Below are positions 43,036 to 53,184 of a stretch of 64,000 bases of DNA, piece after piece. This DNA is from an uncultured Chloroflexota bacterium (lineage in GTDB: Bacteria > Chloroflexota > Anaerolineae > Aggregatilineales > Phototrophicaceae): positions 1-64,000 of the forward strand of contig CALKIA010000187.1 in NCBI GenBank assembly GCA_937988705.1, written 5' to 3'. The position numbers were made by a program, and so were the translations under genes. The notes under the pieces are model-generated. The model saw only the letters and a program-made list of their open reading frames with translations. It was not told the origin of the DNA and made no database searches. Position 1 is the first letter of the stretch. Every line of letters starts with the position of its first letter.

Positions 43036-43690
43036 AGCCCCTCCGACGCCAAGCGCTGTAGGCAGCGTTGAGTGCAAAAAAGATCACCGCACCGCCAATC
43101 AGCAGGGCGCGATTGAGCGCCGGATCTAGGCCTGGCAGCGGGGTCGAGTGGTTGAACAGGAACAAGACCTGCGTGTAGGCGCCCTGAGAGGTCAACTCTC
43201 CGTACCAGTAACCGACAATCACGCCGGCGGCGATCCAATAGCTGCCGCTGAGGTTGTTGACCAGGAGCGCCAAGCCCGCCAGATAGAGCGCGGGCGCGAA
43301 GGCGGGCAGCACCACGTGCTTGAAATCGTACTCGCCATAGGCAAAATAGCACAACAGCGCCGCCAGCAGTCCGCTCAAGGCGATGAGCACGGCGGCTTCC
43401 AGTGCCCGCAGCAGCGGTACATACCATGAACGTTCGGCATAGGTGCGGCGCAGCTCATCGAACCCTTCTTCACGTTCAATTGTCATCAGATGCCCGCACG
43501 CCAGCCCGCCGGACAGCGCCAGCGCGAGTTCGAACACGCTCACCATCTGCGCCAACGATGGGAGGGACTGGCGGTTCGTCCAGACAATCCACCCAATGAG
43601 CATGTACCCCGGCAGGATCAAGAGGGGTAACAGGGCTGTGATGCCAAAGACGATGCGCGCTTCGTAATAGACGACGCTTCTAAGCGCCAT
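43022..43690 (-). CDS. ABC-2-type membrane component (operon copy 1)
   Basis: A 222-residue integral membrane protein with about six helices (IVFGITALLPLLILPGYMLI, VFELALALSGGLACGHLM, AAVLIALSGLLAALLCYF, LLIGGAVIFFALNAAYSAW). The short soluble stretch MTIEREEGFDELRRTYAE between helices 2 and 3 is typical of ABC-2 export permeases. It overlaps the large permease gene by 11 bases and the sigma gene by 14. It is probably part of the transporter formed with the first ATPase of the operon. Confidence 0.65.
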   Translation of the reverse strand: MALRSVVYYEARIVFGITALLPLLILPGYMLIGWIVWTNRQSLPSLAQMVSVFELALALSGGLACGHLMTIEREEGFDELRRTYAERSWYVPLLRALEAAVLIALSGLLAALLCYFAYGEYDFKHVVLPAFAPALYLAGLALLVNNLSGSYWIAAGVIVGYWYGELTSQGAYTQVLFLFNHSTPLPGLDPALNRALLIGGAVIFFALNAAYSAWRRRGYVGR

Positions 43691-45734
43691 GCAGCGTCTC
43701 CGTGATCCAACCGTCGACTTCTTCGACCGACAGTGCGCTCAATCCATCGATTTGGGCACGCATAGCGCGCAGCAGGTCGAAGGTCGCCGTTTCGCCAGCC
43801 GAAACATAGGCAGCATACAGCCGGCTAGCGATTCGATAGCGTTCTGCGAAGGGCACAGATGAGTAAAACATCGTATTGCCCGCGGGCAGTCCATCTTCCA
43901 GCAGCGGACGCATCGCCGCTGCGTCCCCGCCTGTCAGATAATGCACCCACAGGAAATAGGCGATGTTTTCCGTCAGCGCATTGTCGCGCCCCAAGAGGCT
44001 TTTAATCAATGGCGCGCCCACGTCCATGTAGACGTTTTGCTCGCCTGTGTCCAAGTAGGCAAAGTCGCGCGGATCAATGAACAGGTACAGCGCTTCGCGG
44101 GTTGCCGGGTACACCTGCCAGCCAGAAAAGCTGTCACTCGCCAGCGACACAGCAGCTACCGTCAGATCGGGCAGATCGGGAAAGAAGCGGTGCAGGTAAT
44201 CGTAGGCGGGTACGATGTAGTGTTCGATGGGCGCAAGCACATCACCGCCGTCTGCGACACTGATAACCGTCAGCCGTCCCTCTATCAGCGTTCGAAGGTT
44301 GCTGGCCGCGACCACCTGTGCCCAGGTGGTGCTGTCCGATGCAAACGTCGTCGCGTCGATTGGTGTCAGATTCGAAGCGAATGTGAGTGGGCCGGGATTA
44401 TCCACCGTAAGGCGGAAGGCAGCCGGTTGATCGAGGAGGCAGGTCGGCACAGCGGCGAAGTTCTCATCGTACTGCGTAAAATTCGGGAAGAGGCGTCCCG
44501 GCACTGGATACCACAGCACGGCACATGGTAGATACACCCCCTCCGGGCGAATGAAGTAGGTCGCTTCAGGCGGTCGACCCAGTCGTCGCTCCCGATAGGT
44601 GATGCTGCCCGTGTAGGCGAGACTAACTGATGTGGAGTCGCCGGGAGCGAGCGGCGCGGGCAGCGTCAGCGTCACGATATCGCCGTCACGCACCAGTGGA
44701 ACACTCGCTTCGACGATCTCGAACTGGTGATACAGCGAGAAAGTAAGTTCGGTCAGCGGCGCACTGCTCCGATTTACCACCTCCATCTGTGCGGAGAGCT
44801 GCGCCGGATCGTCCAGCGCAAAAACGACAGCATAGGCCGTCACGCTGAATGGCATGGCGGAGGGCAGTATGGGAGCGCCTGAAGCGGCTTGCTGCTGTTC
44901 CTCAATCCGGATCTGCTGGTTGGCGGCATGAACCTCTAATGCAAAACTGGCAGTGGCTAAGACGACGATACCGAGGGCTGTCATTAGCAGCGCGGCAATC
45001 CACGGCGACCGCCGTTGAAAGCGAACCGTCAACATCCACCACAGCATCAAACTCCCCAGCAGCGCAATCAGCCCGGCATAAAACAGGGTCGTCAAGCTGG
45101 GCAGCTGACCCTGCGGAATCTGTCCCCACACCAGTGGATTGACGGATTGGTTCATCGTCACGAAATTGATCAGGTTGATGCCGGGAAGGGGCAGACCGTC
45201 ATTATTCAGTAGGTTTGGGATGAGCCCCGCTCCCACCCACAGCACCGCGAACAACGGATACATCCAGCGTCGAATGCTCACCGTGTGCTGCACCGCTGTG
45301 ATCAACATCGTGATAAACCCGAACGATAGGAGCACTAAAAGCAGCTGATGCAAAGTATAGGCTAGGGGCAAACGCCCCGGCGGCGCCGTGACCAGTACGA
45401 CTAGGGGGGCGACAACCAGTGCCCCGAGCGCCGTGATCCCGGCCATCCAGCGCGCTAGCAGTACTTCCACGCCCGTAGGAAGTGCCACTTCCAGCAGATC
45501 AAAGCGATTGCGCGTCGGGCGCGAGACCTGAATGCCCGTGAGGAACAGGGCGATCAAACTGCCGAAGCCCAGCACGATGTTGAATAAGCCGCGAATGCTG
45601 CGATAGTCGTCCTGCGTGTACGTGGCGATGATGAAGCCGCTCCACACCACTAGAAACAGCAGATAGCTCCAGTGGAAGGCGAGGCGCAGTTCGAGCCGGT
45701 AGACAGCCCCAAAGCGTCGCAGTGTGCTAGACAT
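43680..45734 (-). CDS. Large ABC permease with M1-peptidase-like ectodomain (operon copy 1)
   Basis: A 684-residue protein. The first ~270 residues hold about seven helices (WSYLLFLVVWSGFIIATYT, LLVLLSFGFITMLITAVQH, AALLMTALGIVVLATASFAL). After that comes a long beta-rich outer domain (LTELTFSLYHQFEIVEASVP, LAPGDSTSVSLAYTGSITY) like the front of M1 aminopeptidases, and a helical C-terminal part (IAYFLWVHYLTGGDAAAMRP). ABC permeases fused to M1-like domains are known in other phyla. Here I see no HExxH zinc motif, so the domain is probably not a peptidase. It overlaps the ATPase gene by 8 bases. Confidence 0.7.
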   Translation of the reverse strand: MSSTLRRFGAVYRLELRLAFHWSYLLFLVVWSGFIIATYTQDDYRSIRGLFNIVLGFGSLIALFLTGIQVSRPTRNRFDLLEVALPTGVEVLLARWMAGITALGALVVAPLVVLVTAPPGRLPLAYTLHQLLLVLLSFGFITMLITAVQHTVSIRRWMYPLFAVLWVGAGLIPNLLNNDGLPLPGINLINFVTMNQSVNPLVWGQIPQGQLPSLTTLFYAGLIALLGSLMLWWMLTVRFQRRSPWIAALLMTALGIVVLATASFALEVHAANQQIRIEEQQQAASGAPILPSAMPFSVTAYAVVFALDDPAQLSAQMEVVNRSSAPLTELTFSLYHQFEIVEASVPLVRDGDIVTLTLPAPLAPGDSTSVSLAYTGSITYRERRLGRPPEATYFIRPEGVYLPCAVLWYPVPGRLFPNFTQYDENFAAVPTCLLDQPAAFRLTVDNPGPLTFASNLTPIDATTFASDSTTWAQVVAASNLRTLIEGRLTVISVADGGDVLAPIEHYIVPAYDYLHRFFPDLPDLTVAAVSLASDSFSGWQVYPATREALYLFIDPRDFAYLDTGEQNVYMDVGAPLIKSLLGRDNALTENIAYFLWVHYLTGGDAAAMRPLLEDGLPAGNTMFYSSVPFAERYRIASRLYAAYVSAGETATFDLLRAMRAQIDGLSALSVEEVDGWITETLHGA

Positions 45735-46611
45735 GCTGCGCCTCTTTCCCGGAAGCAGCCATCACCGCCATATACCCTTCTTCCAGTTCAGGATTGACCA
45801 GCACACCCCGTCCCCAGGGGTTTTCCGGCGCCACGATGCGCACCTGCAAGCGTCCGTTCACTGTGCGACTGGCCGTGACCCGATACGCGCTTTCGATCTG
45901 CTCATACTCGCGTGGTTCAATGTCAAGCTGCCAGACACGCCCGCTGGCGTGCTGCATGAGCGTTTCAGGTGTACCACTGAAAATGACCTGTCCGCGATTG
46001 AGCACCGCGACGGCGGAGCAACTGGCCTCAATGTCGCCCACGATGTGGGTCGAGAGCAGCACGGTTCGCTCACCGGACAGGCGAGTGAGAAGATTGCGGA
46101 AGCGAATCCGTTCTTCGGGATCAAGTCCGGCGGTAGGTTCATCAACGACGATCAGCTGGGGATCACCGAGCAATGCCTGGGCGATCCCTAAACGCTGTTT
46201 CATGCCGCCGGAGTAACCACCAACGCGCCGCTTGGCATCTTTTGTCAGGTTCACTTGCTCCAGCAGTGTTTTGACCTGCTTTTGTCGATCGGCGCGGGCT
46301 AAACCCTTCATCATGCCGATGTAATCCAACAGGTCGTAAGCGTTGAGACTCTTGTAGAAGCCGAAATCTTGCGGGATATAGCCTAGGTTTTTCCTTACAA
46401 AGCCCGGGTCACGCATGACATCTACGCCCCCGACCCGCACCTGACCGCTCGTGACCGGCATAAGGGTCGTTATGACCCGCATCAGTGTCGTTTTGCCCGC
46501 GCCATTCGGACCCAAAAGCCCGAACATGCCCCGATTGATGGAGAGTGAAACGTCATTTAGTGCGCGGAATTTGCCATAATCTTTTACGAGATCGATGATC
46601 TCAATCTTCAT
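45727..46611 (-). CDS. ABC transporter ATPase (operon copy 1, first gene)
   Basis: ABC-2-type ATPase, 294 residues: Walker A GPNGAGKTT (residues 34-42), Q-loop LGYIPQDFGFY, signature YSGGMKQRLGIAQ, Walker B LIVVDEPTAGLDPEER, H-loop LLSTHIVGDIE. The C-terminal ~80 residues after the core (WQLDIEPREYEQIE) are the usual regulatory tail. It opens the six-gene minus-strand operon, in which every junction overlaps, so translation of the whole set is coupled. A TATAAG on the minus strand near 46649-46654 may be its -10 box. No good ribosome-binding site is visible. Confidence 0.88.
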   Translation of the reverse strand: MKIEIIDLVKDYGKFRALNDVSLSINRGMFGLLGPNGAGKTTLMRVITTLMPVTSGQVRVGGVDVMRDPGFVRKNLGYIPQDFGFYKSLNAYDLLDYIGMMKGLARADRQKQVKTLLEQVNLTKDAKRRVGGYSGGMKQRLGIAQALLGDPQLIVVDEPTAGLDPEERIRFRNLLTRLSGERTVLLSTHIVGDIEASCSAVAVLNRGQVIFSGTPETLMQHASGRVWQLDIEPREYEQIESAYRVTASRTVNGRLQVRIVAPENPWGRGVLVNPELEEGYMAVMAASGKEAQHV

Positions 46612-46758
46612 GGTCGAGGCTTTCGGTTATCCACTTTCTTATAGGACGACAGGCCACACAAAAAGGTTTAAAATCGGCTGACTACTTCAGGGGCACCGAA
46701 AGCTTATCAAACGCAATTGGACACTCAACCATACGGCGAAGCAAGTCGTTCCTGACTG

Positions 46759-47847
46759 ATGGTCTATCACTTCCTGTTGTGCCTCACCACGCTCATCTTC
46801 GACCTGTTTGCGTCCATCCGTCTTGCGCCTGACGAGAAAGACCTGCAGATTGCGCTCCACCGACAACAGCTCCGCGTGCTGGAGCGCAAAATCACGAAGA
46901 AACCGCGTCTTTCACGTCCTGAGAAGCTGATGCTTTTTGCCCTCACGACCCATTTGCAGCGACAAACGCAGCGGTGGCAGCAGCGTTTGTGCGAAGCCGT
47001 GTTCCTGGTTCAACCCGAAACCGGGCTGAAATGGCATCGGGAGCTGGTGCGTCGGGAATGGGCTTTTGGGCGATCAAATTATGGAGGACGACCAAAGCTG
47101 GACGGCGAGATCGAGGCGCTGATCGTGCGGATTGCGCGAGAGAACCCGCGCATGGGGTACAACAAAACCCAAGGCGAGCTGTTGAAGCTGGGCTTCGTCG
47201 TCGATCCAACGACCGTCAAGACCGTCCTGCGCCGTCATCATCTCCTGCCCGCGCCCCAACGCGGTCGGAGTTCGTGGCGGACGTTTCTGAACCACTATCG
47301 ACAGCAGCTGCTCGCGTGCGATTTCTTCACCGTCGAAACGCTGCATCGGCAAACGGTGTATGTCCTCTTCTTCATCGAGCTGGGAACTCGCCGTGTTCAG
47401 GTCGTCGGTTGTACCGAACATCCCACTTCCGCTTGGGTCACGCAACAAGCCCGGCAACTCTGTTGGTCGGTCGAAGGGCGCCAGCCAACGGTGCGTTATC
47501 TCCTTCATGATCACGATACCAAATTTCCTGCCTCCTTCGATCAGGTATTTGCTGCCCAGCAGATCGACGTCATCCACACTCCCATTCGAGCCCCGAATGC
47601 CAATGCGTTTGCCGAACGCTGAGTGCGTTCAGTTCGTCAAGAGTGTCTTGACCATCTGCTGATTTTGAATCAGCGGCATCTTGTCCATGTCCTCACCGAA
47701 TACATCGACTATTACAATGTGCCTCGTCCTCATCAAGGACTCGATCAGCAAGCGCCTATTGCCATACCACGATCTCCGCAAGGAGTCATCCGATGCCGCG
47801 ATGTTCTCGGAGGTGTTTTGCACGATTATTACGGCGAGGCTGCTTGA
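46759..47847 (+). pseudogene. rve/DDE transposase, middle copy, single nonsense codon
   Basis: Continuous frame of 287 codons with all three catalytic blocks (CDFFTVET, LLHDHDTKFP, APNANAFAER), broken only by TGA at 47620-47622 in place of the conserved Trp; the frame then continues to 47847 (VRSVRQECLDHLLILNQRHL, RPHQGLDQQAP, LHDYYGEAA). Restored length would be about 362 residues. The same TGA is in copy 1, so it predates the duplication. Its first part (to 47144) matches the third copy and its last part (from 47270) matches copy 1, as expected for a recombinant formed by unequal crossing-over. No proper left inverted end was found. Confidence 0.8.
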
Positions 47848-48277
47848 ATTCCCCTCGGGTAAGGTTTTTCCACCTTTCACTCTATCCTCTTTTCAGAGTT
47901 GAGCGAGAAGACTCATACAGTCTGCATCACGACTATCGACGAAGTGCTTGATTCCTGTTTTCTCCCTCAAATGCGCTAAGTAGCCAGCACAACCCGTTTT
48001 CCACAGCTTCTATACACTGTTTGAGATACTGTTGGGCATCGACTGGATCGATTAAGCTAGCAGTGGATGCGGCGGGTCTGGCGCTAGGCTTACACCAGAG
48101 CGTGCTTTGTATTTAGCGTTCTCGAGTGCTTTTCTGATCTTTCTCTGGTCTGCATTCACTAATTCCTACATTAGGTGTTTTGATAGAATGAAATCCATTG
48201 CGCATCCTCTGTGTTGTATCAGTTCATCAAGTGTTCGGTTTGGAACCCGATATTATCAGATTCGCTGCGGACAAAGC

Positions 48278-49132
48278 TTATCCTATTCGAGGAGGTTTGT
48301 TGCGCTGGCGGGTCAACAGTAAATATGCATCCTCCAACGTTGCATCGACGCTTACAGCCTCCAGATGAGATGGGCGCTTGAGGGAGCGGACGATGCAGTA
48401 ATCTCCCTGTGGGGTGATGCGAACAATCGATTCTGGCATTGTTAGCCGTGACAATTGCTCAATAGGTAGTCGAAGTTCATAAATCTGTCCGGCAGCTGCG
48501 GCACACAGCGTCTCGATGTCGCCAGCGTACAAAATATGACCGTCCTGCAGAATGATGACAGTCTGAGCCAGTCGTTCCGCCTCTTCGGGGAGATGTGTGC
48601 TAAAAATCGTCAATCCACTGTATTTCTTCACTAGACGATGGACGTTCTCTCGTTCCGTGACATCTAAACCGCGACTGAGCTCATCCAGCAGCAGCAGGCG
48701 GGGCTGGTTGAGCAGCGCTTGCGCGATCCCCACACGGCGCATTTGCCCGCTGGAAAGCTGGCGGAAGGGGTGATCTGCGAGGTCATCTAAATGCAGTGCG
48801 GCTAACACGCTTGCCGGGCTGCCGCCTCGCAGTCGAGCGAGATAGGTCAGGAGTTTGCGCGGTGTCAGGGCGGCGGGCAGTTCTACATCTTGCGGCAAGT
48901 AACCGATCTGCGTCCGCAGCGCGCGCTGATCGTGCCCGTAGTGCTGCCCCTCAAAGGACAATTCGCCGGCATCCGGCTGACACAACGTTGCCAATACCCG
49001 CAGCAGCGTCGATTTTCCTGACCCATTCGCCCCCAATAGGGCAACCACCCCGTCCGACAAGGTGAAGCTCACGTCTTGAAGTGCAACTTGTGAGCCATAG
49101 CGTTTACTCAGATTGCGGACGATCAGTGCCAT
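48278..49132 (-). CDS. ABC transporter ATPase (operon copy 2, last gene)
   Basis: Same 284-residue protein as the gene at 40828-41682, with no residue change, so both copies keep every ATPase motif (Walker A GANGSGKST, signature LSSGQMRRVGIAQ). Function and caveats as for copy 1. The lack of divergence implies a very recent duplication or continued gene conversion. Confidence 0.85.
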   Translation of the reverse strand: MALIVRNLSKRYGSQVALQDVSFTLSDGVVALLGANGSGKSTLLRVLATLCQPDAGELSFEGQHYGHDQRALRTQIGYLPQDVELPAALTPRKLLTYLARLRGGSPASVLAALHLDDLADHPFRQLSSGQMRRVGIAQALLNQPRLLLLDELSRGLDVTERENVHRLVKKYSGLTIFSTHLPEEAERLAQTVIILQDGHILYAGDIETLCAAAAGQIYELRLPIEQLSRLTMPESIVRITPQGDYCIVRSLKRPSHLEAVSVDATLEDAYLLLTRQRNKPPRIG

Positions 49133-49956
49133 TGTGTCAGTGAACGCCCCGACTCGTAAATCAGGAACAACCCAGCTATCAATACTATCGCTGCTAGGAG
49201 CGGCAGCGTGCTGGATAAGCTGAGATGGGCGATAATCGTGCTGGCGTTCGGTATATCAATGGAGGTCGCCAGCACGATCTCGCGCCACCCCCCGAACACC
49301 AGCAGTCCCCACACGAGCATCGGCGCGATCACCCCAGCGAAATTGTTCCAACGGACTGAACAGAACAAGGCAATTCCGACTACGCCCAGCATCGGCCCGA
49401 ACCAGATGAGCAGCAGTCGCCACAGGACGATCTGCAACCCTTGTGTCCAGACCACCAACAAAAGCAGCAGGGCGACTGTACCCGTCAGCGCCAAGATGAG
49501 CGCCAAGCGGATATAGAGAAATTCGAGCGGCTGGATCTGACTGAGCTGCTCAAACTCCCACAGGGTGCGCGTTGCTGGACGAAAGAGATAGGCTACGCCG
49601 ATGACAGCGATCAAAGGGGAGAGGACGACCAGACAGAGAGTCGCTTCTGCCCCGCCGACGCCGATACTGAGCAGCACCCCGATCAGCATAACCAACCCGC
49701 TCGACCACCAGAACGGCGCTTCTAACAGGCTCATCTGCGCCCATGCTAAGCGCAGCCAATCGCGTACCCCTCGGCGGGGGAACATCGGGACAGGCAGCGG
49801 TAATTCGGTACGCTGTTTTTCCAGCAGAGGCGTGATTGCTGCCAGCAATCGTCCCGTATCGGGTTCTGCGACAGCATACTGCTCTAAACGCGCGATCAAT
49901 GGTTGCACATCGCCCAATTCAGCGCGTTCCTCCGGCGACAAATCATGTTCAATCAT
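49123..49956 (-). CDS. Membrane protein, putative anti-sigma factor or ABC-2 component (copy 2)
   Basis: Identical 277-residue product to the gene at 41673-42506, with the same 10- and 8-base overlaps with its neighbours. If it restrains the adjacent ECF factor, both regulator and target were doubled together, so their ratio stays unchanged. Confidence 0.6.
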   Translation of the reverse strand: MIEHDLSPEERAELGDVQPLIARLEQYAVAEPDTGRLLAAITPLLEKQRTELPLPVPMFPRRGVRDWLRLAWAQMSLLEAPFWWSSGLVMLIGVLLSIGVGGAEATLCLVVLSPLIAVIGVAYLFRPATRTLWEFEQLSQIQPLEFLYIRLALILALTGTVALLLLLVVWTQGLQIVLWRLLLIWFGPMLGVVGIALFCSVRWNNFAGVIAPMLVWGLLVFGGWREIVLATSIDIPNASTIIAHLSLSSTLPLLAAIVLIAGLFLIYESGRSLTQWH

Positions 49957-50485
49957 GGATCACCTCGGTGAGCGCTAAAAAACCTTTCATCTGCTTCAGG
50001 GCATGGAACAGGCGGCTTTTCACCGTGCCGACCGGCGTGTGCGTCACATCCGCGATTTCGTCCAGCTTCAGATCATGGTAGAAACGCAAAATCAGCACCT
50101 CGCGGTGATCGGGCGACAATTTTGCCAGCGCCTGAATGACCGTTTCCCGATCATGGGCGGCAAAACCAGTGTCATCGGAAAAAACCTCCGCCTGTTCCTC
50201 AAAATCAGCGGCACGCTCGTAACGGTAGCGAGCGGACTTGAAATAGTCGCGTGCCAGATTCCGCGCCACAGTATAGGCCCATGACTTGAAGTGTGTCGGC
50301 GGCACGCCTTGATAGGTGAGCAGGCGTGTAAACGTTTCTTGCGTCAAATCGTCGGCCAGCGCCACATCACCGGTAAAACGACACAAGAACTTGTATAGAG
50401 GAACGTGATAACGCTGGACCAATTCGATGAGTGCGGCCTCATTCCCGTGAAGCACCTGTCGATACAGCGTTTCATCGTCCAACAT
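49949..50485 (-). CDS. ECF-type sigma-70 factor (operon copy 2)
   Basis: Identical to the 178-residue sigma factor at 42499-43035, including the GGAGGGG site before the ATG (first base 50485). Two identical sigma genes would double dosage but give no new specificity. Confidence 0.9.
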   Translation of the reverse strand: MLDDETLYRQVLHGNEAALIELVQRYHVPLYKFLCRFTGDVALADDLTQETFTRLLTYQGVPPTHFKSWAYTVARNLARDYFKSARYRYERAADFEEQAEVFSDDTGFAAHDRETVIQALAKLSPDHREVLILRFYHDLKLDEIADVTHTPVGTVKSRLFHALKQMKGFLALTEVIHD

Positions 50486-51140
50486 AGCCCCTCCGACGCC
50501 AAGCGCTGTAGGCAGCGTTGAGTGCAAAAAAGATCACCGCACCGCCAATCAGCAGGGCGCGATTGAGCGCCGGATCTAGGCCTGGCAGCGGGGTCGAGTG
50601 GTTGAACAGGAACAAGACCTGCGTGTAGGCGCCCTGAGAGGTCAACTCTCCGTACCAGTAACCGACAATCACGCCGGCGGCGATCCAATAGCTGCCGCTG
50701 AGGTTGTTGACCAGGAGCGCCAAGCCCGCCAGATAGAGCGCGGGCGCGAAGGCGGGCAGCACCACGTGCTTGAAATCGTACTCGCCATAGGCAAAATAGC
50801 ACAACAGCGCCGCCAGCAGTCCGCTCAAGGCGATGAGCACGGCGGCTTCCAGTGCCCGCAGCAGCGGTACATACCATGAACGTTCGGCATAGGTGCGGCG
50901 CAGCTCATCGAACCCTTCTTCACGTTCAATTGTCATCAGATGCCCGCACGCCAGCCCGCCGGACAGCGCCAGCGCGAGTTCGAACACGCTCACCATCTGC
51001 GCCAACGATGGGAGGGACTGGCGGTTCGTCCAGACAATCCACCCAATGAGCATGTACCCCGGCAGGATCAAGAGGGGTAACAGGGCTGTGATGCCAAAGA
51101 CGATGCGCGCTTCGTAATAGACGACGCTTCTAAGCGCCAT
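50472..51140 (-). CDS. ABC-2-type membrane component (operon copy 2)
   Basis: Identical 222-residue product to the gene at 43022-43690, about six helices. It overlaps the large permease (11 bases) and the sigma gene (14 bases) as in copy 1. Confidence 0.65.
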   Translation of the reverse strand: MALRSVVYYEARIVFGITALLPLLILPGYMLIGWIVWTNRQSLPSLAQMVSVFELALALSGGLACGHLMTIEREEGFDELRRTYAERSWYVPLLRALEAAVLIALSGLLAALLCYFAYGEYDFKHVVLPAFAPALYLAGLALLVNNLSGSYWIAAGVIVGYWYGELTSQGAYTQVLFLFNHSTPLPGLDPALNRALLIGGAVIFFALNAAYSAWRRRGYVGR

Positions 51141-53184
51141 GCAGCGTCTCCGTGATCCAACCGTCGACTTCTTCGACCGACAGTGCGCTCAATCCATCGA
51201 TTTGGGCACGCATAGCGCGCAGCAGGTCGAAGGTCGCCGTTTCGCCAGCCGAAACATAGGCAGCATACAGCCGGCTAGCGATTCGATAGCGTTCTGCGAA
51301 GGGCACAGATGAGTAAAACATCGTATTGCCCGCGGGCAGTCCATCTTCCAGCAGCGGACGCATCGCCGCTGCGTCCCCGCCTGTCAGATAATGCACCCAC
51401 AGGAAATAGGCGATGTTTTCCGTCAGCGCATTGTCGCGCCCCAAGAGGCTTTTAATCAATGGCGCGCCCACGTCCATGTAGACGTTTTGCTCGCCTGTGT
51501 CCAAGTAGGCAAAGTCGCGCGGATCAATGAACAGGTACAGCGCTTCGCGGGTTGCCGGGTACACCTGCCAGCCAGAAAAGCTGTCACTCGCCAGCGACAC
51601 AGCAGCTACCGTCAGATCGGGCAGATCGGGAAAGAAGCGGTGCAGGTAATCGTAGGCGGGTACGATGTAGTGTTCGATGGGCGCAAGCACATCACCGCCG
51701 TCTGCGACACTGATAACCGTCAGCCGTCCCTCTATCAGCGTTCGAAGGTTGCTGGCCGCGACCACCTGTGCCCAGGTGGTGCTGTCCGATGCAAACGTCG
51801 TCGCGTCGATTGGTGTCAGATTCGAAGCGAATGTGAGTGGGCCGGGATTATCCACCGTAAGGCGGAAGGCAGCCGGTTGATCGAGGAGGCAGGTCGGCAC
51901 AGCGGCGAAGTTCTCATCGTACTGCGTAAAATTCGGGAAGAGGCGTCCCGGCACTGGATACCACAGCACGGCACATGGTAGATACACCCCCTCCGGGCGA
52001 ATGAAGTAGGTCGCTTCAGGCGGTCGACCCAGTCGTCGCTCCCGATAGGTGATGCTGCCCGTGTAGGCGAGACTAACTGATGTGGAGTCGCCGGGAGCGA
52101 GCGGCGCGGGCAGCGTCAGCGTCACGATATCGCCGTCACGCACCAGTGGAACACTCGCTTCGACGATCTCGAACTGGTGATACAGCGAGAAAGTAAGTTC
52201 GGTCAGCGGCGCACTGCTCCGATTTACCACCTCCATCTGTGCGGAGAGCTGCGCCGGATCGTCCAGCGCAAAAACGACAGCATAGGCCGTCACGCTGAAT
52301 GGCATGGCGGAGGGCAGTATGGGAGCGCCTGAAGCGGCTTGCTGCTGTTCCTCAATCCGGATCTGCTGGTTGGCGGCATGAACCTCTAATGCAAAACTGG
52401 CAGTGGCTAAGACGACGATACCGAGGGCTGTCATTAGCAGCGCGGCAATCCACGGCGACCGCCGTTGAAAGCGAACCGTCAACATCCACCACAGCATCAA
52501 ACTCCCCAGCAGCGCAATCAGCCCGGCATAAAACAGGGTCGTCAAGCTGGGCAGCTGACCCTGCGGAATCTGTCCCCACACCAGTGGATTGACGGATTGG
52601 TTCATCGTCACGAAATTGATCAGGTTGATGCCGGGAAGGGGCAGACCGTCATTATTCAGTAGGTTTGGGATGAGCCCCGCTCCCACCCACAGCACCGCGA
52701 ACAACGGATACATCCAGCGTCGAATGCTCACCGTGTGCTGCACCGCTGTGATCAACATCGTGATAAACCCGAACGATAGGAGCACTAAAAGCAGCTGATG
52801 CAAAGTATAGGCTAGGGGCAAACGCCCCGGCGGCGCCGTGACCAGTACGACTAGGGGGGCGACAACCAGTGCCCCGAGCGCCGTGATCCCGGCCATCCAG
52901 CGCGCTAGCAGTACTTCCACGCCCGTAGGAAGTGCCACTTCCAGCAGATCAAAGCGATTGCGCGTCGGGCGCGAGACCTGAATGCCCGTGAGGAACAGGG
53001 CGATCAAACTGCCGAAGCCCAGCACGATGTTGAATAAGCCGCGAATGCTGCGATAGTCGTCCTGCGTGTACGTGGCGATGATGAAGCCGCTCCACACCAC
53101 TAGAAACAGCAGATAGCTCCAGTGGAAGGCGAGGCGCAGTTCGAGCCGGTAGACAGCCCCAAAGCGTCGCAGTGTGCTAGACAT
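51130..53184 (-). CDS. Large ABC permease with M1-peptidase-like ectodomain (operon copy 2)
   Basis: Identical 684-residue product to the gene at 43680-45734: multi-helix N-terminal half, beta-rich M1-like outer domain without HExxH, helical C-terminus. No inactivating change in either copy. Confidence 0.7.
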   Translation of the reverse strand: MSSTLRRFGAVYRLELRLAFHWSYLLFLVVWSGFIIATYTQDDYRSIRGLFNIVLGFGSLIALFLTGIQVSRPTRNRFDLLEVALPTGVEVLLARWMAGITALGALVVAPLVVLVTAPPGRLPLAYTLHQLLLVLLSFGFITMLITAVQHTVSIRRWMYPLFAVLWVGAGLIPNLLNNDGLPLPGINLINFVTMNQSVNPLVWGQIPQGQLPSLTTLFYAGLIALLGSLMLWWMLTVRFQRRSPWIAALLMTALGIVVLATASFALEVHAANQQIRIEEQQQAASGAPILPSAMPFSVTAYAVVFALDDPAQLSAQMEVVNRSSAPLTELTFSLYHQFEIVEASVPLVRDGDIVTLTLPAPLAPGDSTSVSLAYTGSITYRERRLGRPPEATYFIRPEGVYLPCAVLWYPVPGRLFPNFTQYDENFAAVPTCLLDQPAAFRLTVDNPGPLTFASNLTPIDATTFASDSTTWAQVVAASNLRTLIEGRLTVISVADGGDVLAPIEHYIVPAYDYLHRFFPDLPDLTVAAVSLASDSFSGWQVYPATREALYLFIDPRDFAYLDTGEQNVYMDVGAPLIKSLLGRDNALTENIAYFLWVHYLTGGDAAAMRPLLEDGLPAGNTMFYSSVPFAERYRIASRLYAAYVSAGETATFDLLRAMRAQIDGLSALSVEEVDGWITETLHGA

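Larger units (their letters stand above)
39820..47144. repeat. 7,325-bp tandem duplication, left copy
   Basis: Matches 47270-54594 at a constant offset of 7450. All overlapping translations on both strands are the same, so identity is complete or nearly so. It contains the 3' part of IS copy 1, a six-gene ABC/sigma operon and the 5' part of the next IS. A 125-bp non-duplicated piece (47145-47269) inside the middle IS separates the two copies. Confidence 0.93.
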
